Assembly: GCA_016901755.1 (NCBI GenBank)
Contig: JACJKV010000003.1
Span: forward strand, 59,528 to 123,527
Reading direction: 5' to 3'
DNA: 64,000 nucleotides
Source of the DNA: Thomasclavelia spiroformis
Lineage (GTDB): Bacteria > Bacillota_I > Bacilli_A > Erysipelotrichales > Coprobacillaceae
A program made the translations under genes and the position numbers. The notes below the pieces were generated by a model that was not told the DNA's origin, ran no database searches, and saw nothing but the letters and a program-made list of their open reading frames with translations. Position 1 is the stretch's first letter; every line of letters begins with the position of its first letter. Positions 9,124-19,513 of the stretch are shown in pieces.

Positions 9124-11580
9124 ACTTTCTTCTTCATTCATATCTTCTTCCGTTTTATCAACAACTTCAACCGAAGAAACTTTGCTGTCATGAACTTTGA
9201 TCAGTCTGACTCCCTGCGTAGCACGTCCTGCTGTTTTCACCTGTTCTATTGGTAAACGAATAACGATACCATCATCGGTAATGATCAGCAGATCTTCGTT
9301 TCCGGCAACCGCTCTAATAGCGACGATCTTGCCGTTTCGTTCTGTGACGTTAATGGTCTTAACTCCTTTTCCACCACGATTAGAAACACGGTATTCATCG
9401 ATTGGTGACATCTTACCATATCCTTTTTCTGTCACGACCATGATCAGCTGTCCTTCTCGGTTTGTCGTCATGCCAATAACATGAGAACCATCTACATTGA
9501 TACCTCTTACCCCCGTAGCAGTTCGTCCCATTGGTCTGACATGGTTTTCATTAAATCTGACCAGTTTACCATTGCTGGCAGCAATCAGAATATCATCATC
9601 ACCTTTGGTCAGTTTAACATTGACCAGACTATCATCATCTTTAAGCTTAATAGCTATTTTTCCAGTTTGACGAATGCTTTGGAATTCAGTAATTTTGACA
9701 CGTTTTACTAAACCTTGTAAAGTCACAAAGAATAAATACCAGTGATCATCTTCCTCAATCATCTTTTTATCAATGTTGATCAGTGATCTGACATTTTCAT
9801 TTTTATCCAGATTCAACAGATTAACAATTGGTAATCCTTTGGCCGTACGACCAAATTCAGGAATATTATAACCTTTCAAACGATAAACTTTTCCTTTATT
9901 GGTAAAGATCAGCAGATCATCATGAGTTGACATATGAATCAAAGAACTGATGACATCATCCTGGTTAGTAGCCATTCCTTTGACTCCACGTCCGCCACGA
10001 TTCTGTGATTTATAGGTATCTACTGGCATACGTTTAACATAACCATTGCTGGTTAAAGAAATAATGATATCTTCGACTGGTATCAGATCTTCATCTTCCA
10101 GATCAAAAGTTCCCTGAATGATTTCAGTACGACGTTTATCACCATACTTATCTTTCATTTCCAGTAATTCGGTTCTGATAATTTCTAAGATTCTTTCTTC
10201 ATTAGCCAGAATATCTTTTAAATCAGCAATCATCAGCAGTAAACCATTCAGTTCTTCTTCAATTTTTTCTCTTTCCAAACCAGCCAGACGCTGCAGCTGC
10301 ATTTCTCGCACGGCTTTGGCCTGTTTATCAGACATCTTAAATTCATCCATCAGTCTTTGCTGGATGATTTCAGTTGTACGGCTGGTTCTGATCAGCTGAA
10401 TAATTTCATCGATATGATCTAAAGCTTTTTTTAAACCTTCCAGAATATGAGCTCTGGCTTCAGCTTTATTTAATTCGAACTGTGTTCTTCTTCTGATAAC
10501 ATCTTCCTGATGCTGCAGATAATACTGAATCAGTTCTTTTAAAGTCAGGGTTTTTGGTTCATTATTGACCAGAGCAATATTATTGACTCCAAAAGTTGTC
10601 TGCAGTGAAGTCAGTTTATAAAGCTGATTCAAAATAACTTCTGCCTGAACATCACGTTTCAGTTCAATAACGATACGAATTCCTTCACGGTTTGATTCAT
10701 CTCTGACATCACTGATTCCTTCAACGATCTTATCACGCGCCAGCTGAGCTATTTTTTCAACCAGACGCGCTTTATTAACCTGATAAGGAATTTCATTGAC
10801 AATGATTCTAGGTTTACCTTTATGATCTTCAATTTCCGTCTTGGCACGCATGACGATCAGACCATTACCAGTTTCATAAGCTTTTTTGATAGCACTTTTT
10901 CCTAAGATGTAACCACCAGTTGGAAAATCAGGTCCCTGAATATAATTTTCCATCAGTTCCAGAACACTGATATCTGGATTGTGACTGACAGCAATAACAG
11001 CATCAATGACCTCACCAATATTGTGCGGTGGCATATTCGTTGCCATTCCAACGGCAATTCCTGTCGTTCCGTTAATTAACAGATTGGGAACACGGCAAGG
11101 TAAGACCGCTGGTTCTTTTTCTTCACCATCATAATTAGGAACAAAGTCAATGGTATCTTTGTTGATATCTTTCATCAGTTCCATTGAAATCTTAGACATA
11201 CGGGCTTCAGTATAACGCATGGCGGCAGCCCCATCGCCATCGATCGATCCAAAGTTACCATGACCATCAACCAGCATATAACGATAAGAGAAATCCTGAG
11301 CCATTCTGACTAAGGCTTCATAAATTGATGAATCCCCATGAGGATGATATTTCCCCATAACTTCCCCTACGATACGGGCTGATTTCTTATAAGCTTTATC
11401 ACTATAACAACCTAATTCATTCATTCCATAAACAATACGACGCTGAACAGGTTTTAAGCCATCTCTGACATCTGGCAGCGCTCTGGCTACGATAACTGAC
11501 ATAGCATAGTTCATGAAAGAAGTTTTCATTTCAGTCGTTAAACGAATTTTTCTGATTCCACGTTCTTGATTATTATCCAT
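9115..11580 (-). CDS. gyrA: DNA gyrase subunit A
   Basis: 821 aa. The breakage-reunion domain carries catalytic Y123 ([10 protein letters not shown]). The quinolone region reads [12 protein letters not shown] with S84, S85 and E88, the susceptible-type residues of Gram-positive GyrA. The C-terminal beta-pinwheel includes a GyrA-box-like [10 protein letters not shown] and a second blade motif NRGGKGVKT, which identifies gyrase rather than topoisomerase IV. It ends in an acidic tail ([11 protein letters not shown]). It lies 13 nt after gyrB in one unit with recF and yaaA. Confidence 0.98.
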   Translation of the reverse strand: MDNNQERGIRKIRLTTEMKTSFMNYAMSVIVARALPDVRDGLKPVQRRIVYGMNELGCYSDKAYKKSARIVGEVMGKYHPHGDSSIYEALVRMAQDFSYRYMLVDGHGNFGSIDGDGAAAMRYTEARMSKISMELMKDINKDTIDFVPNYDGEEKEPAVLPCRVPNLLINGTTGIAVGMATNMPPHNIGEVIDAVIAVSHNPDISVLELMENYIQGPDFPTGGYILGKSAIKKAYETGNGLIVMRAKTEIEDHKGKPRIIVNEIPYQVNKARLVEKIAQLARDKIVEGISDVRDESNREGIRIVIELKRDVQAEVILNQLYKLTSLQTTFGVNNIALVNNEPKTLTLKELIQYYLQHQEDVIRRRTQFELNKAEARAHILEGLKKALDHIDEIIQLIRTSRTTEIIQQRLMDEFKMSDKQAKAVREMQLQRLAGLEREKIEEELNGLLLMIADLKDILANEERILEIIRTELLEMKDKYGDKRRTEIIQGTFDLEDEDLIPVEDIIISLTSNGYVKRMPVDTYKSQNRGGRGVKGMATNQDDVISSLIHMSTHDDLLIFTNKGKVYRLKGYNIPEFGRTAKGLPIVNLLNLDKNENVRSLINIDKKMIEEDDHWYLFFVTLQGLVKRVKITEFQSIRQTGKIAIKLKDDDSLVNVKLTKGDDDILIAASNGKLVRFNENHVRPMGRTATGVRGINVDGSHVIGMTTNREGQLIMVVTEKGYGKMSPIDEYRVSNRGGKGVKTINVTERNGKIVAIRAVAGNEDLLIITDDGIVIRLPIEQVKTAGRATQGVRLIKVHDSKVSSVEVVDKTEEDMNEEESTS

Positions 11581-11593
11581 CTTCTACTCCTTT

Positions 11594-13519
11594 CTAGATA
11601 TCTAAGTCAGTGACATATTTTGCATTTTCCTGAATGAATTCTCTTCTAGGTTCTACTTTTTCACCCATCAGGATATCAAAGATCATATCAGCTTCCATCG
11701 CTTCATCTAATTCGATCTGATTTAAAATACGATGTTCAGGATCCATTGTTGTTTCCCACAGCTGATCGGCATTCATTTCTCCTAAACCTTTATATCGCTG
11801 AATATTATATTTAGCATTTTCGCCAAGTTTGACTCTTAAATCATCAAGTTCTTCATCACTGTATAAATAATATTCATCTTTTCCATGTTTTAACAGATAC
11901 AGTGGTGGCTGAGCCGCATAAACATATCCCTGTTCAATAAGCGGACGAAGATAACGATATAAAAATGTCAGCATTAATATACGAATATGTCCACCATCGA
12001 CATCGGCGTCGGTCATGATGACAATTTTATGATAACGCAGCTTGCTGATATCAAAGTCTTCACCAATTCCCGTTCCAAAGGCCGTAATCATGCTGCGAAT
12101 CGTATCAGAGGATAAAATTCTGTCTAAACGCGCTTTTTCAACGTTCAGTATTTTTCCACGCAGTGGTAAGATTGCCTGAATACGACGGTCTCTTCCCATC
12201 TTAGCACTACCTCCTGCGGAATCCCCTTCGACAATGAATATTTCACATTCGCTGGCATCTTTTGAAGAACAGTCAGCTAATTTCCCGGGCAATGAAGTTA
12301 TTTCCATTCCCGTTTTACGGCGTGTCATTTCACGGGCTTTTTTAGCTGCTAAACGGGCATGTGAAGCCACAATAGCTTTTTCCATGATAATCTTTGCTGT
12401 ATCAGGATTTTCCAGCAGAAATTTATCTAATGATTTAGAGATAATATTAGAAGCAATTTTTCTGACTTCCGCATTTCCTAATTTGGTCTTGGTCTGACCT
12501 TCATATTGGGGATCAGGGTGATTCACTGAAATAATAGCAGTTAACCCTTCACGACAGTCATCACCACTTAATGCTTCATCTTTTTCCTTAAGGAAATTAT
12601 GACTGCGGGCATAATTGTTGATGACTCTGGTCAATGCCAGACGGAACCCTTCTTCATGCGTTCCTCCTTCGTGAGTATTGATATTATTACAGAAGGAATA
12701 GATATTGGCCTGATAGCCATCATTGTATTGCATCGCTACTTCAATTTTAATTTCATTTTGCATGTCTTCGACATAAATGATTTCTTCATGAATTGGTGTT
12801 TTATTCTGATTGATGTAGGCAACATATTCTTTGATCCCGCCTTCATACATATAAACGTGTTTACGATTCTGACCATCACGATTATCAATCAGTGAAATTC
12901 GTAAACCTTTATTTAAAAACGCCAGTTCTCTGATTCTTTGTCTTAAAACTTCATAATCATAGGTTGTTGTTTCTTTAAAAATCGTGCCATCAGCCTTAAA
13001 AGTAACCTTTGTCCCCTGACGATCAGTTGGACCCAGTTCTTTTAAAGGAGCTACCGGCGTTCCCCCATTTTCAAAACGCTGGTAGAATTCTTTACCATCA
13101 CGGTAAACATTGACTTCCAGCCATGATGATAAGGCATTAACAACAGAAGCACCAACACCATGTAAACCTCCAGAAACTTTGTAGCCTCCGCCACCAAATT
13201 TTCCTCCAGCATGTAAGACAGTAAAAATTGTTTCAACAGTTGATTTTCCAGTTTTGGCATGAGTTCCCGTTGGCATCCCACGACCATCATCAACAACTTC
13301 AACGACGTCATCATCTTTTAAAATAACCTGAATATGAGATGCATAGCCAGCTAAAGCTTCATCGATCGAATTATCTACAATTTCCCATACCAGATGATGC
13401 AAACCACGAGAAGAAGTTGTTCCTATATACATACCTGGTCTTTTTCTGACTGCTTCTAAGCCTTCTAAGACCTGGATATCAGATTCATCATAACTATGTG
13501 TCACTTTTTCTTCTGTCAT
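11594..13519 (-). CDS. gyrB: DNA gyrase subunit B
   Basis: 641 aa, standard length. GHKL ATPase N-terminus ([39 protein letters not shown]), transducer, and Toprim with [21 protein letters not shown] and DADVDGGHI. Its ATG overlaps the recF stop by one base, which indicates translational coupling. It forms the A2B2 gyrase with the next gene. Confidence 0.98.
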   Translation of the reverse strand: MTEEKVTHSYDESDIQVLEGLEAVRKRPGMYIGTTSSRGLHHLVWEIVDNSIDEALAGYASHIQVILKDDDVVEVVDDGRGMPTGTHAKTGKSTVETIFTVLHAGGKFGGGGYKVSGGLHGVGASVVNALSSWLEVNVYRDGKEFYQRFENGGTPVAPLKELGPTDRQGTKVTFKADGTIFKETTTYDYEVLRQRIRELAFLNKGLRISLIDNRDGQNRKHVYMYEGGIKEYVAYINQNKTPIHEEIIYVEDMQNEIKIEVAMQYNDGYQANIYSFCNNINTHEGGTHEEGFRLALTRVINNYARSHNFLKEKDEALSGDDCREGLTAIISVNHPDPQYEGQTKTKLGNAEVRKIASNIISKSLDKFLLENPDTAKIIMEKAIVASHARLAAKKAREMTRRKTGMEITSLPGKLADCSSKDASECEIFIVEGDSAGGSAKMGRDRRIQAILPLRGKILNVEKARLDRILSSDTIRSMITAFGTGIGEDFDISKLRYHKIVIMTDADVDGGHIRILMLTFLYRYLRPLIEQGYVYAAQPPLYLLKHGKDEYYLYSDEELDDLRVKLGENAKYNIQRYKGLGEMNADQLWETTMDPEHRILNQIELDEAMEADMIFDILMGEKVEPRREFIQENAKYVTDLDI

Positions 13520-14610
13520 TATTGATCCTCCCTGCTTTCTTTAATGTAAATTTTTTTGGCCTGTCTGATGATATGATGTTCTATACCATCAATCGATGTT
13601 GTGGTGATAAACGTCTGAATCCGATTGTTTAAAATATCAAGCAGTCGGGTTTTACGCTGATTGTCCAGTTCACTGAGAACATCATCTAAAAGCAAAACCG
13701 GATACTCACCAATTTCTTCTTTGATCAGTTCGATCAAGGCAACTTTAATACTTAAAACGATCGTTCTTTGTTGTCCTTGCGAAGCAAACTGACTGGCCTG
13801 ACGTCCATTGATCGATATTTTCATATCTTCTTTATGAATGCCATGATAAGTGCTTTGATAACGTTTATCCCGTTCAAAACCTTTTTTATATAAATTCAAA
13901 ATACTTACTTCATCTTTACCTTTGATAAAGCAGTCATATCTGATACTGACTTCTTCATCAGCAGCTGCAATATTACGATAGATCATCGTTACTTTTTGCG
14001 ATAATCTTTCAATAAAATTTTCTCTTTTTTCAATTAGCTTCAGCTGAATTGGCGCTAACTGCTCATCCAGCGTTTCCAGATAAATATCATACTGACCATT
14101 TTTTTTATATAAAAGCCTGAGATATTCATTTCTTTCTTTCAAAAGCTTATTATATTTTGTCAGATAAAAAACATAGATCGGTGAAATCTTAGACAGCTCC
14201 AGATCCAGAAATCTTCTTCTGGTACTGGGTGAACCTTTGACCAGTGAAAGATCATCAGGAACAAAGACAACCGTATTTAAATACCCTACATAATCAGATA
14301 TTTTTAATATATCACTGCCATCGGCCTTGGCCCGTTTTACATTTTTAGATAAAAAAACTTCTAAAGAATGTATTCTGGCATTGGAATAGACTTCCCCTTT
14401 CACTCTGGCAAACTCACTGTCAAAACCAATCATCTGATCATTGATTCGCGTACGAAAAGAACGACAGACCGAAAGCAGATAAATGGCTTCGATCAGATTG
14501 GTTTTCCCTTGTCCATTGCCACCAATCAGAATATTAACTCCTTTATCAAATTCAATAAAAAAATGGTGATAGTTGCGAAAATGAGAAACATCAATGTTAT
14601 TGATCTGCAT
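13519..14610 (-). CDS. recF: DNA repair protein RecF
   Basis: 363 aa SMC-like ATPase. Walker A GGNGQGKT at ~30-37, ABC-type signature in SQGQQRT, Walker [13 protein letters not shown]. It acts with RecO and RecR at single-strand gaps. It overlaps yaaA by 14 nt and gyrB by 1 nt, so yaaA-recF-gyrB-gyrA is one tight unit. Confidence 0.97.
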   Translation of the reverse strand: MQINNIDVSHFRNYHHFFIEFDKGVNILIGGNGQGKTNLIEAIYLLSVCRSFRTRINDQMIGFDSEFARVKGEVYSNARIHSLEVFLSKNVKRAKADGSDILKISDYVGYLNTVVFVPDDLSLVKGSPSTRRRFLDLELSKISPIYVFYLTKYNKLLKERNEYLRLLYKKNGQYDIYLETLDEQLAPIQLKLIEKRENFIERLSQKVTMIYRNIAAADEEVSIRYDCFIKGKDEVSILNLYKKGFERDKRYQSTYHGIHKEDMKISINGRQASQFASQGQQRTIVLSIKVALIELIKEEIGEYPVLLLDDVLSELDNQRKTRLLDILNNRIQTFITTTSIDGIEHHIIRQAKKIYIKESREDQ

Positions 14611-14812
14611 GAACTACATAAATGTCCTTTTCAAACTCAACCTGATCACCTGAGCGTAGTTTCTTACCACGTCTGGTTTCCACTTCCCCATTGACTTTGA
14701 CCATGCCATCTTTAATAACCATTTTGGCATCAATTCCACTACCGACAATTCCCGCAAATTTCAGAAACTGTCCCAGGGTTATATATTCATCTCTAATTGT
14801 TATACTTTTCAT
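14597..14812 (-). CDS. yaaA: S4-domain RNA-binding protein YaaA
   Basis: 71 aa, an S4-like fold with the typical TLGQFLKFAGIVGSG, MVKVNGEVETRRGKKLRSGDQVE pattern. It is found between dnaN and recF in most Firmicutes and binds structured RNA, with a proposed link to ribosome assembly. Here it is separated from dnaN by ~1 kb holding decayed genes, and it has its own promoter. Confidence 0.93.
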   Translation of the reverse strand: MKSITIRDEYITLGQFLKFAGIVGSGIDAKMVIKDGMVKVNGEVETRRGKKLRSGDQVEFEKDIYVVHADQ

Positions 14813-14849
14813 GATATACCTTCTTTTCTATATAAGATAATACTTTATC

Positions 14850-14878
14850 ATTATAACACAAAATCATAAATAATTCAA
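14850..14878 (-). promoter_or_regulatory. Promoter of yaaA-recF-gyrB-gyrA
   Basis: Minus strand TTGAAT (14873-14878), 17-nt spacer, TATAAT (14850-14855), ~38 nt before the yaaA start. Near consensus. Needed because the dnaN terminator and decayed genes cut this unit off from dnaA-dnaN. Confidence 0.75.
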
Positions 14879-15000
14879 AAAATAGCCTTATATTAAATGA
14901 TTTATAAAAAATAAAAAAAAATCATGTTTGGCTAAATTCTTCTTAAAACTCAAAAAAACAATAAAATAGAACAAAGATATCACAAATAATCATATAACAT

Positions 15001-15025
15001 AAAAAAAAGCAGCCACTAAAACTGC
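15001..15025 (-). terminator. Terminator at the end of the decayed gene pair
   Basis: Stem GCAGTT / GGCTGC with a 5-nt loop followed by eight T on the minus strand. Confidence 0.6.
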
Positions 15026-15485
15026 AGTGAACGAACATAAAATCTTGCCGTCCAACGATTCATCATTCCAATCATATTTCCCATGGCAACAGCAACATAA
15101 CCGACATCGAACAGTGTCCTATAAAACTGAAAAGAATGTGTTGTTTTCTGTTCCAGCAGCTGACATAAAGATTCCGTCGGAAAACCAATGATTCCCGCAT
15201 GCATTTGTTATGAGCCCAATCATAAAAACAATAATGGATAAAGCATAGGACGAGATAGATAATTGTGCTGTTAATGGCAGATCATAGACAAAATAATTCA
15301 AAATCAAACCACTGATCATTCCGGGAACAAGCTGCAGCAGTAAAGATTTATGAAAATGGCGATGCAAAATAATCATTTCAATACCCATGATCATAATATT
15401 ATAAATAATACTGATATAACCTGCTTTCATACCGGTCATCAAATATAGCATTAAAAGTCAACTGTCCTAATGTCATTTTGATCAT
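15016..15485 (-). pseudogene. Decayed YczE/YitT-like membrane protein
   Basis: Three overlapping minus-strand frames each encode a piece of one hydrophobic protein. An N-terminal piece (MIKMTLGQLTFNA) joins, after a frameshift near 15425-15440, a middle piece (MTGMKAGYISIIYNIM, MGIEMIILHRHF, NYFVYDLPLTAQL). After a second shift near 15190 comes a C-terminal piece (GFPTESLCQLLEQKT, LFDVGYVAVAMGN). The order and motifs resemble YczE/YitT-type integral membrane proteins. At least two frameshifts make a functional product unlikely. Confidence 0.6.
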
Positions 15486-15836
15486 TAGACAACCTCCCAA
15501 TTCAAAAAAAAACAATCCACAAATATAACCAACAGAAAGGGTTGAAGCATGCCGTAATTTAAGATTTCTGGCCAGCTGCAGAATTCGAGTTGTTTCACCA
15601 GTATAAGAAAGTAAAATAAAACCGTCATTTTCTGATACCTGGCAGCTTTTGATATACTGGATGTCAAGACTGTCAATAGGAATTTTTTGCATGATCTGAC
15701 AACCGTCGCTGGTGATGTTAAAGTTTCACATACTATCTGACGGGCAGAATAAGATGATAAAGTACTGCCCTGCGCTTTTAATTTGTTCATGATGAGAAAA
15801 TCAGTCAAGCTGCAGCATTTGATCACGAATCAGCAT
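15485..15836 (-). pseudogene. Decayed RpiR-family regulator
   Basis: A good start (ATG at 15836 after AAAGGAG) gives MLIRDQMLQLD and then a stop. One base away the frame continues with a clear RpiR helix-turn-helix (SARQIVCETLTSPATVVR). After another shift it continues with part of a SIS sugar-phosphate domain (GFILLSYTGETTRILQLA). The protein is also shorter than intact members (~250-290 aa), so an internal deletion is likely. It and the next membrane pseudogene probably formed a regulator/transporter pair. Confidence 0.6.
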
Positions 15837-15850
15837 AATGAATCTCCTTT

Positions 15851-15885
15851 AAAAAAAACTGTAATAAAACATTGTTTTATTACAG
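15851..15885 (-). terminator. Strong intrinsic terminator after dnaN
   Basis: A 12-bp perfect stem (CTGTAATAAAAC / GTTTTATTACAG, 3-nt loop) followed by eight T on the minus strand, 8 nt past the dnaN stop. Confidence 0.9.
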
Positions 15886-15892
15886 CCTGTTT

Positions 15893-17002
15893 TTAGTATG
15901 TTCTTACCGGTAAAACCAGTTGCAGTAAATCATCTTTTTCCTGATCTTTAATAATAAATGGTTTCATTTCACCAGTAAATAAAATTGTAATGTTTTCGCC
16001 ACTGAATGATTTAATAGCATCATTAGCGTACTTGCTGGAAAATGAAATACTAAGATTATTACCTTCATATGTAGAAGAAGTCAGATTTTCTTCTACCGAT
16101 CCAATTTCCTGCTGATATGAAGATAACATGACCTCATTTTGAGACATATCCAGTTTAACAATGTTATTCTGTTCGCTAAGCAGTAAAGAAACACGGTCGA
16201 TAGCATTGATCAGATCATTTTTACTGATGGCTAAAGTGTAATCAAACTGTGATGGAATCAGACGTGAAGTATCAGGATAAGTACCATCGATCAGTCGTGT
16301 CTGCACGATATTGTTATCAAAGACAAACAGTACTTTACGATCTGATACATAAAGTTCAATAGTTTCATCTTTTTCAATAATTTTACTGATTTCATCTAAG
16401 CTTAGTTTAGGTATCGTAATATTAAAGGTAATATCTTCATCGATACTGATGGTTTTTTTAGCCAGACGATAGCTGTCAGTTGCAATACATTCTAATTGCT
16501 GGTTACGGGCTTTAAAGTTGATACCAGTTAAAATAGGTCTGGTTTCTTTATCGCTCGCTGCAAACTTAGTTTCACTGATAATATCTTTTAAGATCATTGA
16601 ATTAATTAAGAAATGGGTACCTGTCTTACTTAAATCGATACGAGGATATTCAATTGGATCGGTACCATTTAAATTAAATTCAATCTGACTGCCTTTAATT
16701 CTGGTTAATAATCCATCAATAATTTCAATTTCAATATCATCACTATTAATTTTTCTGACAATTTCTAAAATATAACGGCTATTTAAAACCACGGCACCTT
16801 CATGATAAATCATCAGATCATCATCAGCATAGATTACAGTCTGAATCGTAATATCACTGTCACTTCCAGTTAAAATCAGTCTGTCACTTTGCAAATCAAA
16901 TTTAACACCGGTTAATACAGGTAACGGACTACGAATTGATACTGCTCTGGCAGCTTTAGCTAAAGCATTAAGTAATTTTAAACGTTTAATTTTAAAATGC
17001 AT
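15893..17002 (-). CDS. dnaN: DNA polymerase III beta sliding clamp
   Basis: 369 aa, standard for DnaN, made of three clamp folds. Recognisable segments are the N-terminal SIRSPLPVLTGVKF, the central TDSYRLAKK and the C-terminal end LVLPVRTY. It follows dnaA after a 142-nt gap that holds an origin-like unwinding element. Confidence 0.97.
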   Translation of the reverse strand: MHFKIKRLKLLNALAKAARAVSIRSPLPVLTGVKFDLQSDRLILTGSDSDITIQTVIYADDDLMIYHEGAVVLNSRYILEIVRKINSDDIEIEIIDGLLTRIKGSQIEFNLNGTDPIEYPRIDLSKTGTHFLINSMILKDIISETKFAASDKETRPILTGINFKARNQQLECIATDSYRLAKKTISIDEDITFNITIPKLSLDEISKIIEKDETIELYVSDRKVLFVFDNNIVQTRLIDGTYPDTSRLIPSQFDYTLAISKNDLINAIDRVSLLLSEQNNIVKLDMSQNEVMLSSYQQEIGSVEENLTSSTYEGNNLSISFSSKYANDAIKSFSGENITILFTGEMKPFIIKDQEKDDLLQLVLPVRTY

Positions 17003-17076
17003 TTTTTTATCTCCCTATTATATTTATATTTTTTACTAATATATTACTATTATTAGTACGTGAATAATGTGAATAA
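17003..17076 (-). other. Putative origin unwinding element between dnaA and dnaN
   Basis: Read on the minus strand: a DnaA box TTATTCACA (17068-17076), a directly abutting variant TTATTCACG (17059-17067), then TAC-TAA-TAA-TAG-TAA-TAT (17041-17058), then a very AT-rich stretch to dnaN. Tandem boxes followed by a trinucleotide tract match the DnaA-box/DnaA-trio unwinding system described at the dnaA-dnaN side of the B. subtilis origin. Sequence pattern seen; function inferred. Confidence 0.65.
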
Positions 17077-17144
17077 CTTTAAATAATACTGATTAAATCA
17101 AGGTTTTTATGTTGCATAAATTATGAATAAGTATGAGAATAACT

Positions 17145-18482
17145 TTATGACATTGTGCCTAACTTGGCTTTGATCTTATCAATGGCCATTTTATAGTCTT
17201 TGTCGTTTTTAACTTTATTTTCGACTCTTTTGCAGGCTTTCATGACTGTAGAATGATCGCGATTAGAAAAAGTCATTCCTATTTCACTGAAAGTAATATC
17301 ATCAAGTAATTCTCGCATCAGATACATGCATATTTCTCTTGGGGTCGTCAGTTTCTGAGTTCGGTTTTTAGATATAATCTGTTCAACCGATAAATAATAG
17401 AAATCTGCTGTTGTTTTCAGTATTTTTTCTTTGGTCAGAGGTTCTTTGGCTTTAGGCGGAACCTTTTGGTCTTTAAACATCTCTGAAACAAAATCCATAT
17501 CAATATAGTTGGTATTTTCCATGATACTGCAGAAAAACAGCCTTTTAAGCTGACCTTCTAATGATCGAATATCATTACAGTAATTCATAACGATGAAATC
17601 AAGAACATCGTCAGTAATGATTAGCGATGAATTTCCTAAATTTTCTATTTTCTTTTCTAAGATAGCTTTTGCCGTTTCAAATTCAGGTGGATCGATACCA
17701 AAAGACAGTCCTGATTTAAAACGACTGATCAGACGATCTTCGATACCCTGTAATTCTTCTGGCATTTTATCACTGGTAATAACGATTTGACGGTTATTAT
17801 TGATGATTTCATTAAAAATGTGGAAGAACATTTCACTGCTTTTTTCTTTACCAAATAAAAACTGAATATCGTCGATCAGTAAGATATCTATATTTTTATA
17901 GTAATTATAGATTTCTTCGGTTTTATTTGTTTTCATTGCATTAATGATCTCATCAACGAAATCCTTAGATGTTATATAATAAGGAACAATATCCGGATTT
18001 CTTTCAATAGCATGGTTTCCAATAGCATTAAGCAAATGGGTCTTTCCTAATCCTGGATTACTGTATATAAATAAAGGATTAAAGTTTTTACCAGGATTGA
18101 TCGATACCAGTAAGGCTGCGTTTTGAGCCATACGATTGGAGTTACCAACGACAAAATTTTCAAAGGTCATATCGGGATGAAGATGACTTTCAATCGTTAC
18201 CTGATGACTTTGTAAAGACTGCTGATAGTCTTCTTTGGTCATGACCCTGATATTGACCGGTCTAGAAAAAGAATTAGATAGGATAGATTCGATTTCTGTT
18301 TTCTTTTCAACAATAGAATCTATATACCACTTCAGGTCGGTTGTAATAATGACCTGATTATCTTTGATTGTTTCAAGAGTTGCGTTTTCAAAAATAGTCT
18401 GCAGCAGGATTTTATCTTCTATAATATTGTTTTTTTCCAGGCTTTCAATACAAGAAGACCATATTTTATTTAAGTCTTGCAT
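17145..18482 (-). CDS. dnaA: Chromosomal replication initiator DnaA
   Basis: 445 aa. Domain I spans residues 1-~85. The AAA+ domain has Walker A NPGLGKTHLL (~142-151) and Walker B ILLIDDIQFLFGKE. Domain IV has the DnaA-box reader FSNRDHSTVMKACKRV, with Asn where Gly is common. The ATG follows GAGGAG. Its promoter lies between the gene and the DnaA-box cluster, so autorepression by DnaA is likely. Confidence 0.98.
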   Translation of the reverse strand: MQDLNKIWSSCIESLEKNNIIEDKILLQTIFENATLETIKDNQVIITTDLKWYIDSIVEKKTEIESILSNSFSRPVNIRVMTKEDYQQSLQSHQVTIESHLHPDMTFENFVVGNSNRMAQNAALLVSINPGKNFNPLFIYSNPGLGKTHLLNAIGNHAIERNPDIVPYYITSKDFVDEIINAMKTNKTEEIYNYYKNIDILLIDDIQFLFGKEKSSEMFFHIFNEIINNNRQIVITSDKMPEELQGIEDRLISRFKSGLSFGIDPPEFETAKAILEKKIENLGNSSLIITDDVLDFIVMNYCNDIRSLEGQLKRLFFCSIMENTNYIDMDFVSEMFKDQKVPPKAKEPLTKEKILKTTADFYYLSVEQIISKNRTQKLTTPREICMYLMRELLDDITFSEIGMTFSNRDHSTVMKACKRVENKVKNDKDYKMAIDKIKAKLGTMS

Positions 18483-18504
18483 ACAAATTCAACTCCTCAT
18501 GTCA

Positions 18505-18533
18505 ATTATATAGAAGAAAAGACAAATTTTAAA
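18505..18533 (-). promoter_or_regulatory. dnaA promoter
   Basis: Minus strand TTTAAA (18528-18533), 17-nt spacer, TATAAT (18505-18510), 22 nt before the dnaA ATG. The nearest DnaA box (18568-18576) is ~35 bp upstream of the -35. Confidence 0.65.
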
Positions 18534-18540
18534 GGATAAA

Positions 18541-18840
18541 TGACAAAGTCACAAGTTGTGAACATAGTTATTCACATTTTTTTTGTGCAAAAACAGGGTT
18601 TTTATGCACTTATTCACATTATTCACAATTTAATCACAGAACGTTGTGCACAACAAATTGTGAACAATGTGAATAACTTTTTAAGTTCACAAAGTTATTC
18701 ACACTGATGTGCACATAAAAAGCGTTGATTTTATCAGTATTTTGATGAGTTATTCACATATGTGAACAAAAGTTGTGAATATGTGAATAAGATATGAATA
18801 AAGTTGGCGCATAAAATGTGAATATTCACAGCATACATTT
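18541..18840. other. oriC DnaA-box cluster
   Basis: Seven perfect TTATTCACA boxes. Plus strand: 18568-18576, 18610-18618, 18619-18627 (head-to-tail without spacer), 18695-18703, 18750-18758. Minus strand: 18668-18676, 18782-18790. Several near matches (TTGTGAAC-type) fill the gaps. The whole non-coding stretch 18483-18973 lies between divergent dnaA and rpmH. With the element after dnaA this makes a bipartite origin. All nearby genes point away from it. Confidence 0.93.
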
Positions 18841-18889
18841 ATCAAAATAGAAAAAAATATTTAGAATAGGCAAAAATTTTCATTTATAA

Positions 18890-18918
18890 TTGACTTGTTG
18901 TCTGAATTAATATAAAAT
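18890..18918 (+). promoter_or_regulatory. rpmH promoter
   Basis: TTGACT (18890-18895), 17-nt spacer, TAAAAT (18913-18918). Strong -35 and correct distance to the rpmH ribosome binding site GGAGGTG (18960-18966). Confidence 0.8.
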
Positions 18919-18973
18919 GTGAGGGCATATGTTATTTGTATAAAAAGAATTAAAATTATGGAGGTGTATAAAT

Positions 18974-19108
18974 ATGAAAAGAACATATCAGCCTAATAAA
19001 AGAAAAAGAGCTAAAACTCATGGGTTTAGAGCAAGAATGGCAACTGTTGGAGGAAGAAAAGTCATCGCACGTCGCCGTAAAAGAGGAAGAAAAGTATTAA
19101 CTGCTTAA
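18974..19108 (+). CDS. rpmH: 50S ribosomal protein L34
   Basis: A 44-aa, highly basic protein, [20 protein letters not shown] at the start and [12 protein letters not shown] at the end, which is unmistakable L34. GGAGGTG lies 7 nt before the ATG. It is the first gene of the rpmH-rnpA-yidC-jag cluster found beside most bacterial origins. Confidence 0.98.
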   Translation: MKRTYQPNKRKRAKTHGFRARMATVGGRKVIARRRKRGRKVLTA

Positions 19109-19110
19109 TA

Positions 19111-19138
19111 AAAGATCCACTTTACGGTGGACTTTTTT
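19111..19138 (+). terminator. Hairpin between rpmH and rnpA
   Basis: AAAG-A-TCCAC / GTGGA-CTTT stem with one bulge followed by T5 and C. It probably lowers rnpA expression relative to rpmH. Confidence 0.55.
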
Positions 19139-19150
19139 TCTAAAAAGTTT

Positions 19151-19513
19151 ATGAAGAAACAATACAGAGTAAAAAAAAATGAAGATTTCAGCAGGATCAT
19201 TTCTAAAAGAAACAGTCTTGCCAGTTCATCTTTTATTATTTATAAAGACCAAAACGATATAGGTCATGGACGTGTAGGTATTTCAGTAAGTAAGAAATTA
19301 GGAATTGCTGTAATAAGAAATAAAATTAAAAGACAATTACGCATGATGATATTAGATTGTTTTGATTTTGATGAAAATATGGATTATGTCGTGATTGTAA
19401 GGAAAAATTATTTAAGTCATGAATATATAGAAAATAAAAATGAATTAGAATCTTTATATAAAAAGATAAAAAAAAGGAGGATCAGTACTCATGATTTTAG
19501 ACAACAAAACTAA
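19151..19513 (+). CDS. rnpA: Ribonuclease P protein component
   Basis: 120 aa, basic. The RNR-type motif region is VSKKLGIAVIRNKIKRQLRMM (from ~55) with the N-terminal YRVKKNEDFSRI. It assists RNase P RNA in tRNA 5' processing. The open frame begins earlier at a GTG inside the terminator; I choose the ATG at 19151 by homology. No good ribosome binding site is visible. It overlaps yidC by 23 nt. Confidence 0.95.
   Translation: MKKQYRVKKNEDFSRIISKRNSLASSSFIIYKDQNDIGHGRVGISVSKKLGIAVIRNKIKRQLRMMILDCFDFDENMDYVVIVRKNYLSHEYIENKNELESLYKKIKKRRISTHDFRQQN

Noticed and set aside
9115..11580. Quinolone resistance mutation in gyrA
   Set aside because: S84, S85 and E88 are the susceptible-type residues.
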